Origin: Hydrogenophilales bacterium
Lineage (GTDB): Bacteria; Pseudomonadota; Gammaproteobacteria; Burkholderiales; Thiobacillaceae
Direction: 5' to 3'
NCBI GenBank assembly: GCA_016703155.1
Contig: JADJCP010000001.1
Location: 930,001-994,000, forward strand
DNA: 64,000 bases
The notes below the pieces were generated by a model, which had not been told where the DNA came from, did no database searches, and was given only the letters and a program-made list of their open reading frames with translations. Below are positions 43,184 through 52,095 of the stretch, piece after piece (position 1 is the first letter of the stretch; each line of letters begins with the position of its first letter). Both the position numbers and the translations under genes were made by a program.

Positions 43184-45487
43184 TCATTTTCCCCGGAAAG
43201 CGCCGGCCAGCGCCTCGGCCATGGCATTGGCGGCTTGACCGGTCTGTTTCGCGGATGCCGGCTTGTCGCGCATCTGGGAACGGCCGGCGCCAGACTCGCC
43301 GCGCGTCGCCTGGACCGCATCGTCGAGGCGCATTGTCAGGGCGATGCGCTTGCGGGCGACATCGACCTCAAGCACCTTCACCCGGACGACATCGCCGGCC
43401 TTGACCACCTCGCGCGGATCCTTGACAAATTTGTGGGCCAGTGCCGAGACATGCACCAGGCCGTCCTGATGCACGCCGATGTCGACGAAGGCGCCGAAGT
43501 TGGCGACGTTGCTGACCACGCCTTCCAGGGTCATGCCGGGTTGCAGGTCCTTGATGTCTTCGACGCCCTCCTTGAAGTGGGCGGTCTTGAACTCCGGGCG
43601 TGGGTCGCGGCCGGGTTTTTCCAGCTCCTTGAGGATATCCTTCACCGTCGGCAGGCCGAAGCGCGCATCGGTGAACTTGCCGGCATCCAGGCGGCGCAAT
43701 ACATCGGTGTTGCCAATCAGGCTCTTCATCGGCGTTTGGGTCGCCGCCAGGATGCGCTCGACCACCGGATAGGCCTCGGGGTGCACCGACGAGGCGTCGA
43801 GCGGGTTGTCGCCGCCCTGGATGCGCAGGAAGCCGGCCGCCTGTTCGAAGGTCTTCGGGCCGAGGCGCGGCACTAGCTTGAGCGCATCGCGGCTGGCGAA
43901 GGCACCATGCGCATCGCGATGCGCGACAATGTTCGCCGCAAGACTGGCGTTGAGCCCCGAAACACGCGCCAGCAGCGGCGCCGAGGCCGTATTGACGTCG
44001 ACACCGACGGCATTGACGCAGTCCTCGACGACGGCATCCAGTCCGTGCGCCAGTTTGAGCTGCGACAGGTCGTGCTGATACTGGCCGACGCCGATGGCCT
44101 TGGGCTCGATCTTCACCAGTTCGGCGAGCGGGTCTTGCAGGCGCCGGGCGATGGATACCGCGCCGCGCAGGCTGACATCGAGCTGCGGGAACTCGCGCGC
44201 GGCGAATTCCGAGGCGGAATAGACCGAGGCGCCGGCCTCGCTGACCACCACCTTGGCCAGCCCGAATTCGGGGTGACGCTTGATCAGGTCGGCGGCCAGC
44301 CGGTCTGTCTCGCGACTGGCGGTGCCGTTGCCGATACTGATCAATTCGGCGCCGTGCTTGCGTGCCAGTTGCACCAGGACATGCAACGCGCCTTCCCAGT
44401 CGTTGCGCGGCTCGTGCGGGTAGACAGTGGCGGTGTCGAGCAGCTTGCCGGTGCGGTCGACCACGGCCACCTTGACCCCGGTGCGGATGCCCGGGTCCAG
44501 GCCGATGACCGCCTTCGGCCCGGCCGGCGCGGCCAGCAGCAGGTCTTTCAGGTTGGCGGCGAAGACGCGGATCGCTTCTTCCTCGGCACGCTCGAACAGG
44601 CCGCCGAACAGTTCCAGTTCCAGATGCAGCGACAGTTTGACGCGCCAGGCCCAGCGCACCGTGTCGTTCAGCCAGCGGCTGCGGCTGTCGACGTTGAACT
44701 GGCGGGAGATCATGCCTTCGCAGGCATTCGGCGGACTGACGCCGGCTTGGGCATCGAGCTCTTCGGGCAGTTTCAGTTCCAGGCGCAGCATGCCCTCGTT
44801 GCGTCCCCGGAACAGCGCCAGGGCACGGTGCGAGGGCGCGGCCTTGATCGGCTCGGAGTAGGCAAAATAGTCGCGAAACTTCTGGCCCTCGACCTCCTTG
44901 CCGGCCTGCATCGAGGATACCAGCACGCCGTAATCCTGGAGATACGCGCGCAGCTTGCCGAGCAGTTCGGCGTCCTCGGCGAATTTCTCCATGAGGATCT
45001 GCCGGGCACCGTCGAGCGCCGCCCTGGTGTCGGCGATGCCTTGGTCTGGGTTCAGATAGCCCGCCGCCTCGGTCTCGGGGTCGAGTGTCGGGTCGGTCAA
45101 CAGGGCCAGGGCCAGCGGCTCCAGACCGGCTTCCCTGGCGATCTGCGCCTTGGTGCGACGCTTCGGCTTGTAGGGTAGATAGAGGTCTTCGAGACGCTGT
45201 TTGGTGTCGGCGTCCTCGACCTCGGCGCGCAATTCCGGGGTGAGTTTGCCCTGCTCGTCGATGCTCGCCAAAATGGCCGTACGACGCGCTTCGAGTTCGC
45301 GCAGATAGACCAGGCGCTCGTCAAGCAGGCGCAGTTGCGTATCGTCCAGGCCGCCGGTGGCTTCCTTGCGATAGCGGGCGATGAAGGGCACGGTGGCACC
45401 GTCGTCCAGCAAGGCGACGGCGGCGGCGACCTGGGCGATGCGGGCACCCAGTTCCTGGGCAAGGCGTTGTTCGATGGCGGGCAGCAT
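43184..45487 (-). CDS. tex: Transcription accessory protein Tex
   Basis: A 767-residue cytoplasmic RNA-binding protein. It has an N-terminal helical region (MLPAIEQRLAQELGARI; VPFIARYRKEATGGLDD), a YqgF-like domain (AVIGLDPGIRTGVKVAVVD), helix-hairpin-helix motifs and a C-terminal S1 domain (PGMTLEGVVSNVANFGAFVDIGVHQDGLVHVS). Length and order match Tex exactly. It is implicated in transcription and RNA metabolism. It is divergent from the DUF1631 pair, with about 170 bp of shared upstream region. Confidence 0.95.
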   Translation of the reverse strand: MLPAIEQRLAQELGARIAQVAAAVALLDDGATVPFIARYRKEATGGLDDTQLRLLDERLVYLRELEARRTAILASIDEQGKLTPELRAEVEDADTKQRLEDLYLPYKPKRRTKAQIAREAGLEPLALALLTDPTLDPETEAAGYLNPDQGIADTRAALDGARQILMEKFAEDAELLGKLRAYLQDYGVLVSSMQAGKEVEGQKFRDYFAYSEPIKAAPSHRALALFRGRNEGMLRLELKLPEELDAQAGVSPPNACEGMISRQFNVDSRSRWLNDTVRWAWRVKLSLHLELELFGGLFERAEEEAIRVFAANLKDLLLAAPAGPKAVIGLDPGIRTGVKVAVVDRTGKLLDTATVYPHEPRNDWEGALHVLVQLARKHGAELISIGNGTASRETDRLAADLIKRHPEFGLAKVVVSEAGASVYSASEFAAREFPQLDVSLRGAVSIARRLQDPLAELVKIEPKAIGVGQYQHDLSQLKLAHGLDAVVEDCVNAVGVDVNTASAPLLARVSGLNASLAANIVAHRDAHGAFASRDALKLVPRLGPKTFEQAAGFLRIQGGDNPLDASSVHPEAYPVVERILAATQTPMKSLIGNTDVLRRLDAGKFTDARFGLPTVKDILKELEKPGRDPRPEFKTAHFKEGVEDIKDLQPGMTLEGVVSNVANFGAFVDIGVHQDGLVHVSALAHKFVKDPREVVKAGDVVRVKVLEVDVARKRIALTMRLDDAVQATRGESGAGRSQMRDKPASAKQTGQAANAMAEALAGAFRGK

Positions 45488-45654
45488 GCGTCTCGGTTGT
45501 CGACGAAAGGCCGTGCAGAATGCCCGCCAGACCCAGCCACCGCAAGTCTTGACAAAAACCGTTCATCCGCGATTCGCGCGCCGTTCATCCCGGGGTCATC
45601 AAAGCCGGCTTCATTTTTTTCTTCGCCTGCCGATAATGGCATTGCGTAGTAGTA

Positions 45655-45755
45655 AATGACGCGACCTTACCAGGGCAAACCCGTCGAAAGGCGGGGACGC
45701 AAAGTCACCGGTCTAACAGGCTTCGGCCTCATGATGGCGGGATTGCAAGGCGATC
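45655..45755 (+). ncRNA. Cyclic di-GMP-I (GEMM-I) riboswitch
   Basis: The sequence carries the conserved blocks of the class I c-di-GMP aptamer in order: AGGGCAAACC (45672-45681), a CGTC-GAAA-GGCG GNRA-capped stem, GGGACGCAAAG (45694-45704), the CCGGTCTAAC block, a GGCTTCGGCC stem (45719-45728), and ATGGCGGGATTGC at the 3' side of the pairing region. The first two blocks are identical to those of the Vibrio Vc2 aptamer. It lies about 105 nt upstream of a DUF1631 gene, whose ribosome-binding site is inside a downstream hairpin, suggesting control of translation by c-di-GMP. Confidence 0.85.
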
Positions 45756-45819
45756 CATGTTACCGGCGGAAGCGCGCCGGACATCCCCTGCCGATCCCAT
45801 ACCGTTACTGCCCTGCGTG

Positions 45820-45848
45820 CCAGACGGTCGCGTTCAGCGAACGTCTGG
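45820..45848 (+). promoter_or_regulatory. Hairpin overlapping the ribosome-binding site (riboswitch platform)
   Basis: CCAGACG (45820-45826) pairs with CGTCTGG (45842-45848), with an inner TCGC/GCGA pair. The last two bases are the first two of the GGAGG ribosome-binding site (45847-45851) before the ATG at 45860. There is no T tract, so it is not a terminator. It fits an expression platform for the upstream aptamer acting on translation. Confidence 0.5.
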
Positions 45849-45859
45849 AGGATTGGGTC

Positions 45860-48151
45860 ATGGTCATGCTCTGCTCGAAAGTAACCGACATCAAACAGTT
45901 CAGCCAGAACCGGGAACCCCCGAAACGTGCCGTCATAAGCGCGCTGGATGAATGTCGCGAACTGGCGGCGGTGCGCCTCGGCGACACGCTGGGCGAGTGT
46001 CTGCAACTGGCCGCCGGCAAGCTGCTCGACCTGGCCGACAAGGCGCCGGGGCTGGACATGTACCACCTGCATCTCGATGCCCTGGATCTGGTGCGCGAGC
46101 ACGGCGAGGAGATCAAGAAAGCCTTCCGCCGCGAATTCCTGGCCAGGTTCAACCAGCGTTGCCGCCGCGACAAGCCCCCAGTACAGCCGGACGATGCTCA
46201 ACTCGCCCTGGTCGAGCCCGACGATCTGGAGGAAAGGCTTGCCGCGCAAGCCCTGGCGACCGGCATCGGCAATGCTTGCGCCGAAGAGTTGTTCGGTCTG
46301 GGCCAGCGCCTCGGCTTGTTGATCGATGATCCCGATATGGCCCAGGCCGACAATCCGCTCGGCCCGGAGCCGATCGGCAGCGCCGTGGTCTCTGCCCTGA
46401 ATGCGCTTGAGCGCCAAGTGGTCGGCATCAAGGTGCGTTTGCTGGTCGTCTCGCTGCTCAACCGCAGCCTGCCGGACCGGGTCAAGGGCATCTATCAGGC
46501 GATCAACCGCCAGTTGGTCAAGCGCGGTGTCCTGCCCAGCCTGCGCATCGGCATGCCGCGGCCACGTCACGATGTGCGCTACGAACAGGGTAGCTCGGCC
46601 GAGGGACTGTCCCAGGAAACCGACCTGTTCGCCACGCTGAAGCAATTGATGAATGTCGGTCGGCAGACTGGCTCCCCCGTCACATCCGGTATGCCGGGCG
46701 GCATGGCCTGGCCCGGCGTGTCCGGGGGTATGGCGGGTTTCGCGTCGAATTACGCCCCCGGCAACGTCATGCCGGGTCAATCCGGCATACCCGTATTCCA
46801 GACGCTGAACACACTGCAACGTGGCCAGGCCGCGCCCAATGTCGACCTCGACCCGACAGTCCTGAGCAGCGGTCGGATCAACTTCCTGCACGCCATCCAG
46901 CACAGTCCGCTGGCCAGCCAGTTCGGGCCGCTCGATGTCATGACCCTGGACATCGTCGCCCTGCTCTTCGATTTCATCCTCGATGACCAGCGCATCCCCG
47001 ATGCCATGAAGGCCCTGATCGGCCGGTTGCAGATTCCGGTACTGAAAGTGGCCATGCTCGACAAAGAGTTCTTCTCGCACAAGACGCACCCGGCGCGCAT
47101 GCTCCTGGATGCCCTGGCGGAAGCGGCCTTCGGCTGGGATGCCGGCGAAGGGCACGAAGGCGGCTTGTACCGGAAAATCGACAGCCTGGTGCAAACCATC
47201 CTGGATGGCTATGACAACGACGCCGAGATCTTCAGCACGGCTCTGGTCGACCTGCGCGCCTTCCTGGCCGAAGAAGGCGATGTCGCGCTACGCCATGTCG
47301 ACCGCAGTGCCCAGGTGATCCACAGCCAGGAGCAGGAGGAAATGGCGCGCCTCATCGCCCATGACGAGATCTAGTCACGCCTGCTCGGTACGCATACGCC
47401 CGAGATCATCCGGAATTACATCCATGCCAGTTGGGAACCCTGGCTGGCCGAGCTCAATCTTGGCCAAGGCGAAGCGGGTCCGGCCTGGGCCGGGGCGCTG
47501 GATAACCTCGATGCCTTGATCTGGAGTGTCCAGCCCAAGCTGACCCAGGCCGACCGCAAACACTTTCTGGAAACCCTGCCCGGCTTACTCAGGCGGCTCG
47601 ACATCGATCTGACGGCGATGGGCCTGCCGGTTGCCGAGCGCGGGCGCTTTTTCGCCAATCTGGTGACCTGTCATGCCGACGCCGTCAAGGCCGAGACGCC
47701 ATCCCAGGTAACGCATCCCACCGTGGCCGCGGCAGCGGATCAGCTTGGCGAGGCGGACTTCATGGTCGCGCCTGTCGAGGCCATCGCCGAGGAATTCCAA
47801 TCGGTGCCGGAAGCGACTCAACCACTTCCCGAGCGGCCGATGCTGCTGGCGCCGCTGGATGCCGACACCCCGCCGGCGCATACGACCGGGGTCACCGGCA
47901 TGAAACGCGGCACCTGGATCGAATACCGGCAAGAAGACGGTACCCCGTTGCGCGCCAAGCTGTTCTGGATCAGCCCGCTCAAGGGCCTTTATCTCTTCAC
48001 CAACAGACTCGGCCAGCGCGCCATCTCGATTACCGCCGAAGGCCTGGAACGCAAATTGCGCAACGGCGAAGTCAGCGTCGTTGACAGCGCCCCGCTGATA
48101 GAACGCGCCGTCGGTCGCATGGTCGAGCAATTACAACAACGGGCGGTCTGA
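45860..48151 (+). pseudogene. DUF1631 protein 1, amber-interrupted, riboswitch-linked
   Basis: A DUF1631-family protein of ~763 codons. Helical N-terminal and middle regions include LDIVALLFDFILDDQRIPDAM and MKALIGRLQIPVLKV. A small C-terminal domain begins MKRGTWIEYRQEDGTPLRAKLFWISPLKGLYLF. An in-frame TAG at 47372-47374 follows AHDEI; the paralog at 48496 reads AREEIQRRLE here, so a Gln codon (CAG) has probably become TAG, after which the frame continues undisturbed to 48151. ATG 45860 is chosen since GGAGG lies 8 nt upstream and the earlier in-frame start falls inside the aptamer. Confidence 0.8.
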
Positions 48152-48410
48152 AGCCCGTCGCAACCCGGCGTTTCCGGCGCCGCTCCAACCCGCCGAAGCG
48201 CTGCGCGGCAGCGCGCTTTCCTGCGAATAGCAGCGCCGTGCCACATCCCAACCCCATTACGGTCTGGGCCGCCAGGCGCTGCCCAGACGTGACCAACCGG
48301 CCCGGCCGGCTGGATAATTCATGTCCGTTCGGGGGAAAATCCTGCTAGGCTGAAATTCTTGGCGGAATTGCGATAACACAACCTGTTCAAATCCAATGGA
48401 GAGTTCGCTC
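48152..48410. other. Intergenic stretch between the DUF1631 genes
   Basis: No gene or aptamer recognised. In particular the GGGCAAACC and GACGCAAAG blocks found before the first DUF1631 gene are absent here, so the two paralogs are not controlled in the same way at RNA level. Confidence 0.4.
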
Positions 48411-48515
48411 ATGACCGATAGACTACCTGGTCTGGCCATGAAGGCGTGCCGCCCGGGTTCATTCGTAGTCAAGCTCACTGCTTACTCGATTTCCCATGAG
48501 CCCGAGCACACTTGA
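48411..48515 (+). CDS. Possible leader peptide before DUF1631 protein 2
   Basis: A 34-codon frame starting MTDRLPGLAMKACRPG, with GGAGAG about 9 nt upstream. It overlaps the first 20 nt of the next gene, whose own ATG has no visible ribosome-binding site. Translation of this peptide could therefore deliver ribosomes to the main gene. It may equally be chance. Confidence 0.3.
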   Translation: MTDRLPGLAMKACRPGSFVVKLTAYSISHEPEHT

Positions 48516-50973
48516 TAAGGCGCCCACGCCGAATGCCCGCGCAATCCTTCAGGATTGCCGGGGCATTGCCGCGCGTCGTTTACCCGCGCTGATCTACGAA
48601 GTTTTAAAGCAGATCAAGGCCGATCTCATGGAGATCGCCCCAAGCACCCAGAAATACGAACTCTTTTCGTTGTACCGCGAGGCGCTGGACATTACCCAAG
48701 GCCGTTGGTCACTGATCGAATCGCGCTTCCGCACGCACTTCCTGGATCGTTTCGACCAGGAAAGCCGACACGCTGCACCCGCCACGCCCGCTGCACCATC
48801 GGCCGCCAGACACGACGACTTCAAGCTGATGGAAGCAGACGATCTGGAAGAGTCCCTGGCCGCGAACACGATCGCCAATGCCATCAAGTCGGTATGTGTC
48901 GACGATTTGATGACGCTTAACCCGCGCCTCGGTTCTCTCCTGAAAGACCCGGACTTCCTGCATGGTCACAACCCCCTCGGGCCGGAAGTCATCGGCGAGG
49001 CGTTGATGGAGACCTTGCAGGAACTGGAAGGCAGCATCAAGTCCAAACTCGTCCTGGTACCGATGTTCAGCAAGTATTTCCCGAAGCGGGTGCAAACCGT
49101 CTATCAGGAGATCAATCAGCACCTGTACAACAAAGGCGTGCTGCCCGCCCTGCCGGTGCATAAACACAAAGCGCATCCGGAAAAAGAACCCGAGCCGGGC
49201 GACAAGTCCGCCGCTTCTCCTGGCAAGGACATGCGCGGCAAGGCGGCACAGTCCCCGCCCCAGGATTTGTTCGCCATGCTGCAACAGCTTATGACACTCG
49301 GCCGGATAGGCGATGCTCAACCACAAGCGCGTGGCGACGGGCCCGCCACCGGGGCGCGCATAACGCTCTCCGGAGCCACGCCACAGCACGCGCCGGCGGC
49401 CGCCTCCGGCCACGGCGCGGCGCCGGGCATCCCGACATCACCGGGGGGATTCCCGGAGCCCCCGGCGCGCGTCAGTCTATACGACTCGGCACTGAGCGAA
49501 CTGGGCCAACAGGACGAGCCGCAGGCGATTTTCCTGAACCATTTGACGCGCATACAGCACGGCGAGGCCGAGGATCTCGTCGCTCAGGGGTTGCAAGTCG
49601 CCGATACCAGCGATGGCCGGGTCAATGTGCTGCACACCTTGCGCCAGAGCGATTCGGCCCACGAGCTCAGCCAGATCGACAGCATGACCCTGGACATTGT
49701 CGCCCTGCTGTTCGACTTCATCCTCGATGATCGGCGCATACCCGATGCCATGAAGGCGCTGATCGGTCGGTTACAGATCCCGCTCCTCAAGGTGGCTCTT
49801 GTCGACAAGAGCCTGTTCGCCGACAAGACGCATCCGGCGCGTCAAGTGCTCGACACCCTGGCCAAGGCCGCCATGGGCTGGAATGCCGAAGAAGGCCACG
49901 AAAGCAACCTGTATCAGAAAATCAATGCGCTGGTTCAGCGCATCATGAAGGAGTTCACCGACGACACCAGCCTGTTCCAGGAGATACTCGTCGACCTTCA
50001 GGGGTTCATTGAAAGCGAACAGGCCGCCGCGACCGATTTGGCCGTCAAGGCGGCGCAGCAAATCCATGCGCGCGAACAGGTCGAAAAGCCCAGGCTGGTC
50101 GCCCGCGAGGAAATCCAGCGGCGTCTGGAGTTCCAGGCCTTGCCCAAGCTGGTCCGGCGGTTTCTCAACGACTGCTGGGAACCGCTGCTGGTGAAGATCT
50201 ATACCAGCCAGGGTCAGGAAAGCGAGACCTGGATCAAGGCGATCACCACCATGGACGATCTGGTCTGGAGTGTCACGCCGAAGAACCACTCGCAAGACAG
50301 AAAAAAACTCCTGGTCATCCTGCCCAAGCTGTTGAAATGGCTGGACCAGGGCCTGCAATTCCTGGGAATTCCCCAGTCGCAGCGTGAGCCGTTCTTCACC
50401 GAACTGGTCAAATACCATACCGAGGCGGTACGGCCGGGCCTGGACGATGCCGAGTTCGCCAAGGCATTCGACATCGCCGTGGGGCGCCCGGGCGACGTCA
50501 AACCGGTTGTCGAGGAGGCGAATGACTTCGAGGCCGTCGAGGCACCCGCCGAAGCGGACGTGGCACCCGATCCGGTCCTGATCCAGGAGATCGTCCAGAC
50601 ACCCGAGCCGGAGCAGGAAGAAATCGTCATCGGCGATGTCACTTGGGCCAACAGCGATTTCGAGCAGGAGATCGCCCAAGGCCGGCGCGATGTCTCCGAC
50701 TACGAACTGCTGGTCAAGAACATGAAGCGCGGCGCCTGGATCGAAGTGGACCAGGATAACGGCGAGAGCATGCGCGCCAAGCTCGCCTGGGTCAGCCCGC
50801 TGCGCGGGGTGTACCTGTTTACCAACCGGCTCGGACAGAAGGCGATTTCGATCAGTGCCGGAGGCCTCGCGGCGAAGTTTCGCGATGGCCGCGTCCGGCT
50901 GATCGACAACGTGCCCCTCATGGACCGTGCCGTCAGTGGTCTGATCGGCCGGTTGCAGAAGACAACGCGCTAG
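48496..50973 (+). CDS. DUF1631 protein 2
   Basis: An 825-residue, intact paralog of the preceding gene: a mostly helical protein with LDIVALLFDFILDDRRIPDAM and MKALIGRLQIPLLKV in the middle, a Pro/Ala/Gly-rich linker (residues ~225-330), and a compact beta-rich C-terminal domain from MKRGAWIEVDQDNGESMRAKL to LFTNRLGQKAISIS. The C-terminal domain loosely recalls PilZ-type barrels, but no RxxxR/DxSxxG motif is seen. The function of the family is unknown. The stop shares CTAG with the convergent mutY stop. Confidence 0.85.
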   Translation: MSPSTLDKAPTPNARAILQDCRGIAARRLPALIYEVLKQIKADLMEIAPSTQKYELFSLYREALDITQGRWSLIESRFRTHFLDRFDQESRHAAPATPAAPSAARHDDFKLMEADDLEESLAANTIANAIKSVCVDDLMTLNPRLGSLLKDPDFLHGHNPLGPEVIGEALMETLQELEGSIKSKLVLVPMFSKYFPKRVQTVYQEINQHLYNKGVLPALPVHKHKAHPEKEPEPGDKSAASPGKDMRGKAAQSPPQDLFAMLQQLMTLGRIGDAQPQARGDGPATGARITLSGATPQHAPAAASGHGAAPGIPTSPGGFPEPPARVSLYDSALSELGQQDEPQAIFLNHLTRIQHGEAEDLVAQGLQVADTSDGRVNVLHTLRQSDSAHELSQIDSMTLDIVALLFDFILDDRRIPDAMKALIGRLQIPLLKVALVDKSLFADKTHPARQVLDTLAKAAMGWNAEEGHESNLYQKINALVQRIMKEFTDDTSLFQEILVDLQGFIESEQAAATDLAVKAAQQIHAREQVEKPRLVAREEIQRRLEFQALPKLVRRFLNDCWEPLLVKIYTSQGQESETWIKAITTMDDLVWSVTPKNHSQDRKKLLVILPKLLKWLDQGLQFLGIPQSQREPFFTELVKYHTEAVRPGLDDAEFAKAFDIAVGRPGDVKPVVEEANDFEAVEAPAEADVAPDPVLIQEIVQTPEPEQEEIVIGDVTWANSDFEQEIAQGRRDVSDYELLVKNMKRGAWIEVDQDNGESMRAKLAWVSPLRGVYLFTNRLGQKAISISAGGLAAKFRDGRVRLIDNVPLMDRAVSGLIGRLQKTTR

Positions 50974-52022
50974 GACTCTGCCGGGGTACCGGGTTCCGGC
51001 AACCCCAGCAGTATTTTCCTGACCGGTGTCGGCAAGGCCGCGCCGAGGGCATCGGCCAGAGACAACCAGACACGCCCCGGCGCTTCCGCCCGTGGGCCAA
51101 GTTTCTCCACGGGCAGGACACTGGGAAAAATGCGCAGCCGATAGTGGCTGAAGGCATGCGTCAACATCGCCAGATCGGTGCCACTGCCTGCCGTCACCCC
51201 CAAACGCCGCGCCAGCGCCAGGACGTCGTCGGCGGGATCGCCCTCGGGCAAGCTCCACAAGCCACCCCAAATACCACTCGCAGGCCGCTTTTCCAGCAGC
51301 ACCGCGCCGGCATGCAGCAAGATCAACATGCGCGTCGTTTTTTCCGGGAGCGCCTTGCGCGCTCGGGCTGCGGGCAGTTCCGCCTGGCGACCCTGGCGCT
51401 GGGCGAGACAATCGCCGGCAAATGGGCACGCCGGGCAATCCGGGCGGCTGCGCCGACAAAGCGTCGCGCCGAGATCCATCAGGCCCTGTGTATAGGCAAC
51501 CACATCGTCCACGGGCAGCAAGGCTTCCGCCTGCGACCACAAGCGCTGCTCGACCGCCGCCTCGCCGGGCCAGCCATCGATACCGAAACAACGGCAAAGC
51601 ACCCGTTTCACATTGCCGTCGAGAATGGCGTAACGCTGGCCGAAGGCAAACACGGCGATGGCCGACGCCGTCGAACGGCCGATCCCGGGTAAAGCGATGA
51701 TCGCCTCGATCTCTCGGGGAAATACGCCGCCGTGCCGGTCGATGATCTGGCGCGCCGCAGCATGCAGATTGCGGCCTCGGGCGTAGTAACCCAAGCCGCT
51801 CCACAAGGCCATGACCTCATCCTGAGTGGCTTCCGCCAAACTGGCGATATCCGGAAAACGTGCCAGGAAGCGCTGGTAATAGGGAATCACCGTGTCCACC
51901 TGGGTCTGCTGAAGCATGATCTCGGACAGCCAGACCCGATATGGATCGGTGACCTGCCAGGGCAAGTCGTGGCGTCCTTGGGCGCGTTGCCAGGCAATCA
52001 ATCTAACATTGAAATCCAGCAT
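50970..52022 (-). CDS. mutY: Adenine DNA glycosylase
   Basis: A 350-residue base-excision repair enzyme that removes adenine opposite 8-oxoguanine. It has helix-hairpin-helix LPGIGRSTASAI with the catalytic-region Asp in ILDGNVKRVLCR, the [4Fe-4S] cluster C-x6-C-x2-C-x5-C (CRRSRPDCPACPFAGDC), and a C-terminal NUDIX-like domain (GIWGGLWSLPE). ATG 52022 gives the usual start MLDFNVRLIAWQRAQGRHDLPWQ-like. It ends exactly against the second DUF1631 gene. Confidence 0.94.
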   Translation of the reverse strand: MLDFNVRLIAWQRAQGRHDLPWQVTDPYRVWLSEIMLQQTQVDTVIPYYQRFLARFPDIASLAEATQDEVMALWSGLGYYARGRNLHAAARQIIDRHGGVFPREIEAIIALPGIGRSTASAIAVFAFGQRYAILDGNVKRVLCRCFGIDGWPGEAAVEQRLWSQAEALLPVDDVVAYTQGLMDLGATLCRRSRPDCPACPFAGDCLAQRQGRQAELPAARARKALPEKTTRMLILLHAGAVLLEKRPASGIWGGLWSLPEGDPADDVLALARRLGVTAGSGTDLAMLTHAFSHYRLRIFPSVLPVEKLGPRAEAPGRVWLSLADALGAALPTPVRKILLGLPEPGTPAES

Positions 52023-52095
52023 GGGGGTGAACGGTACAGAGCGACAATCCCGGCATCCTAGCCAATAAGGGGGATTTCCGCAGGGTAAATGCCAC

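Noticed and set aside
45656..45859. N-terminal extension of the first DUF1631 protein from an upstream ATG
   Set aside because: The extension coincides with the c-di-GMP aptamer and lacks a ribosome-binding site, whereas ATG 45860 has GGAGG at correct spacing.
20669..48151. Reassignment of TAG as a sense codon
   Set aside because: TAG is the natural terminator of several intact genes here (nrtA, the second DUF1631 gene, mutY), so the two in-frame TAG codons are better explained as mutations or errors.
48152..48495. Second c-di-GMP riboswitch before the downstream DUF1631 gene
   Set aside because: None of the conserved aptamer blocks is present.
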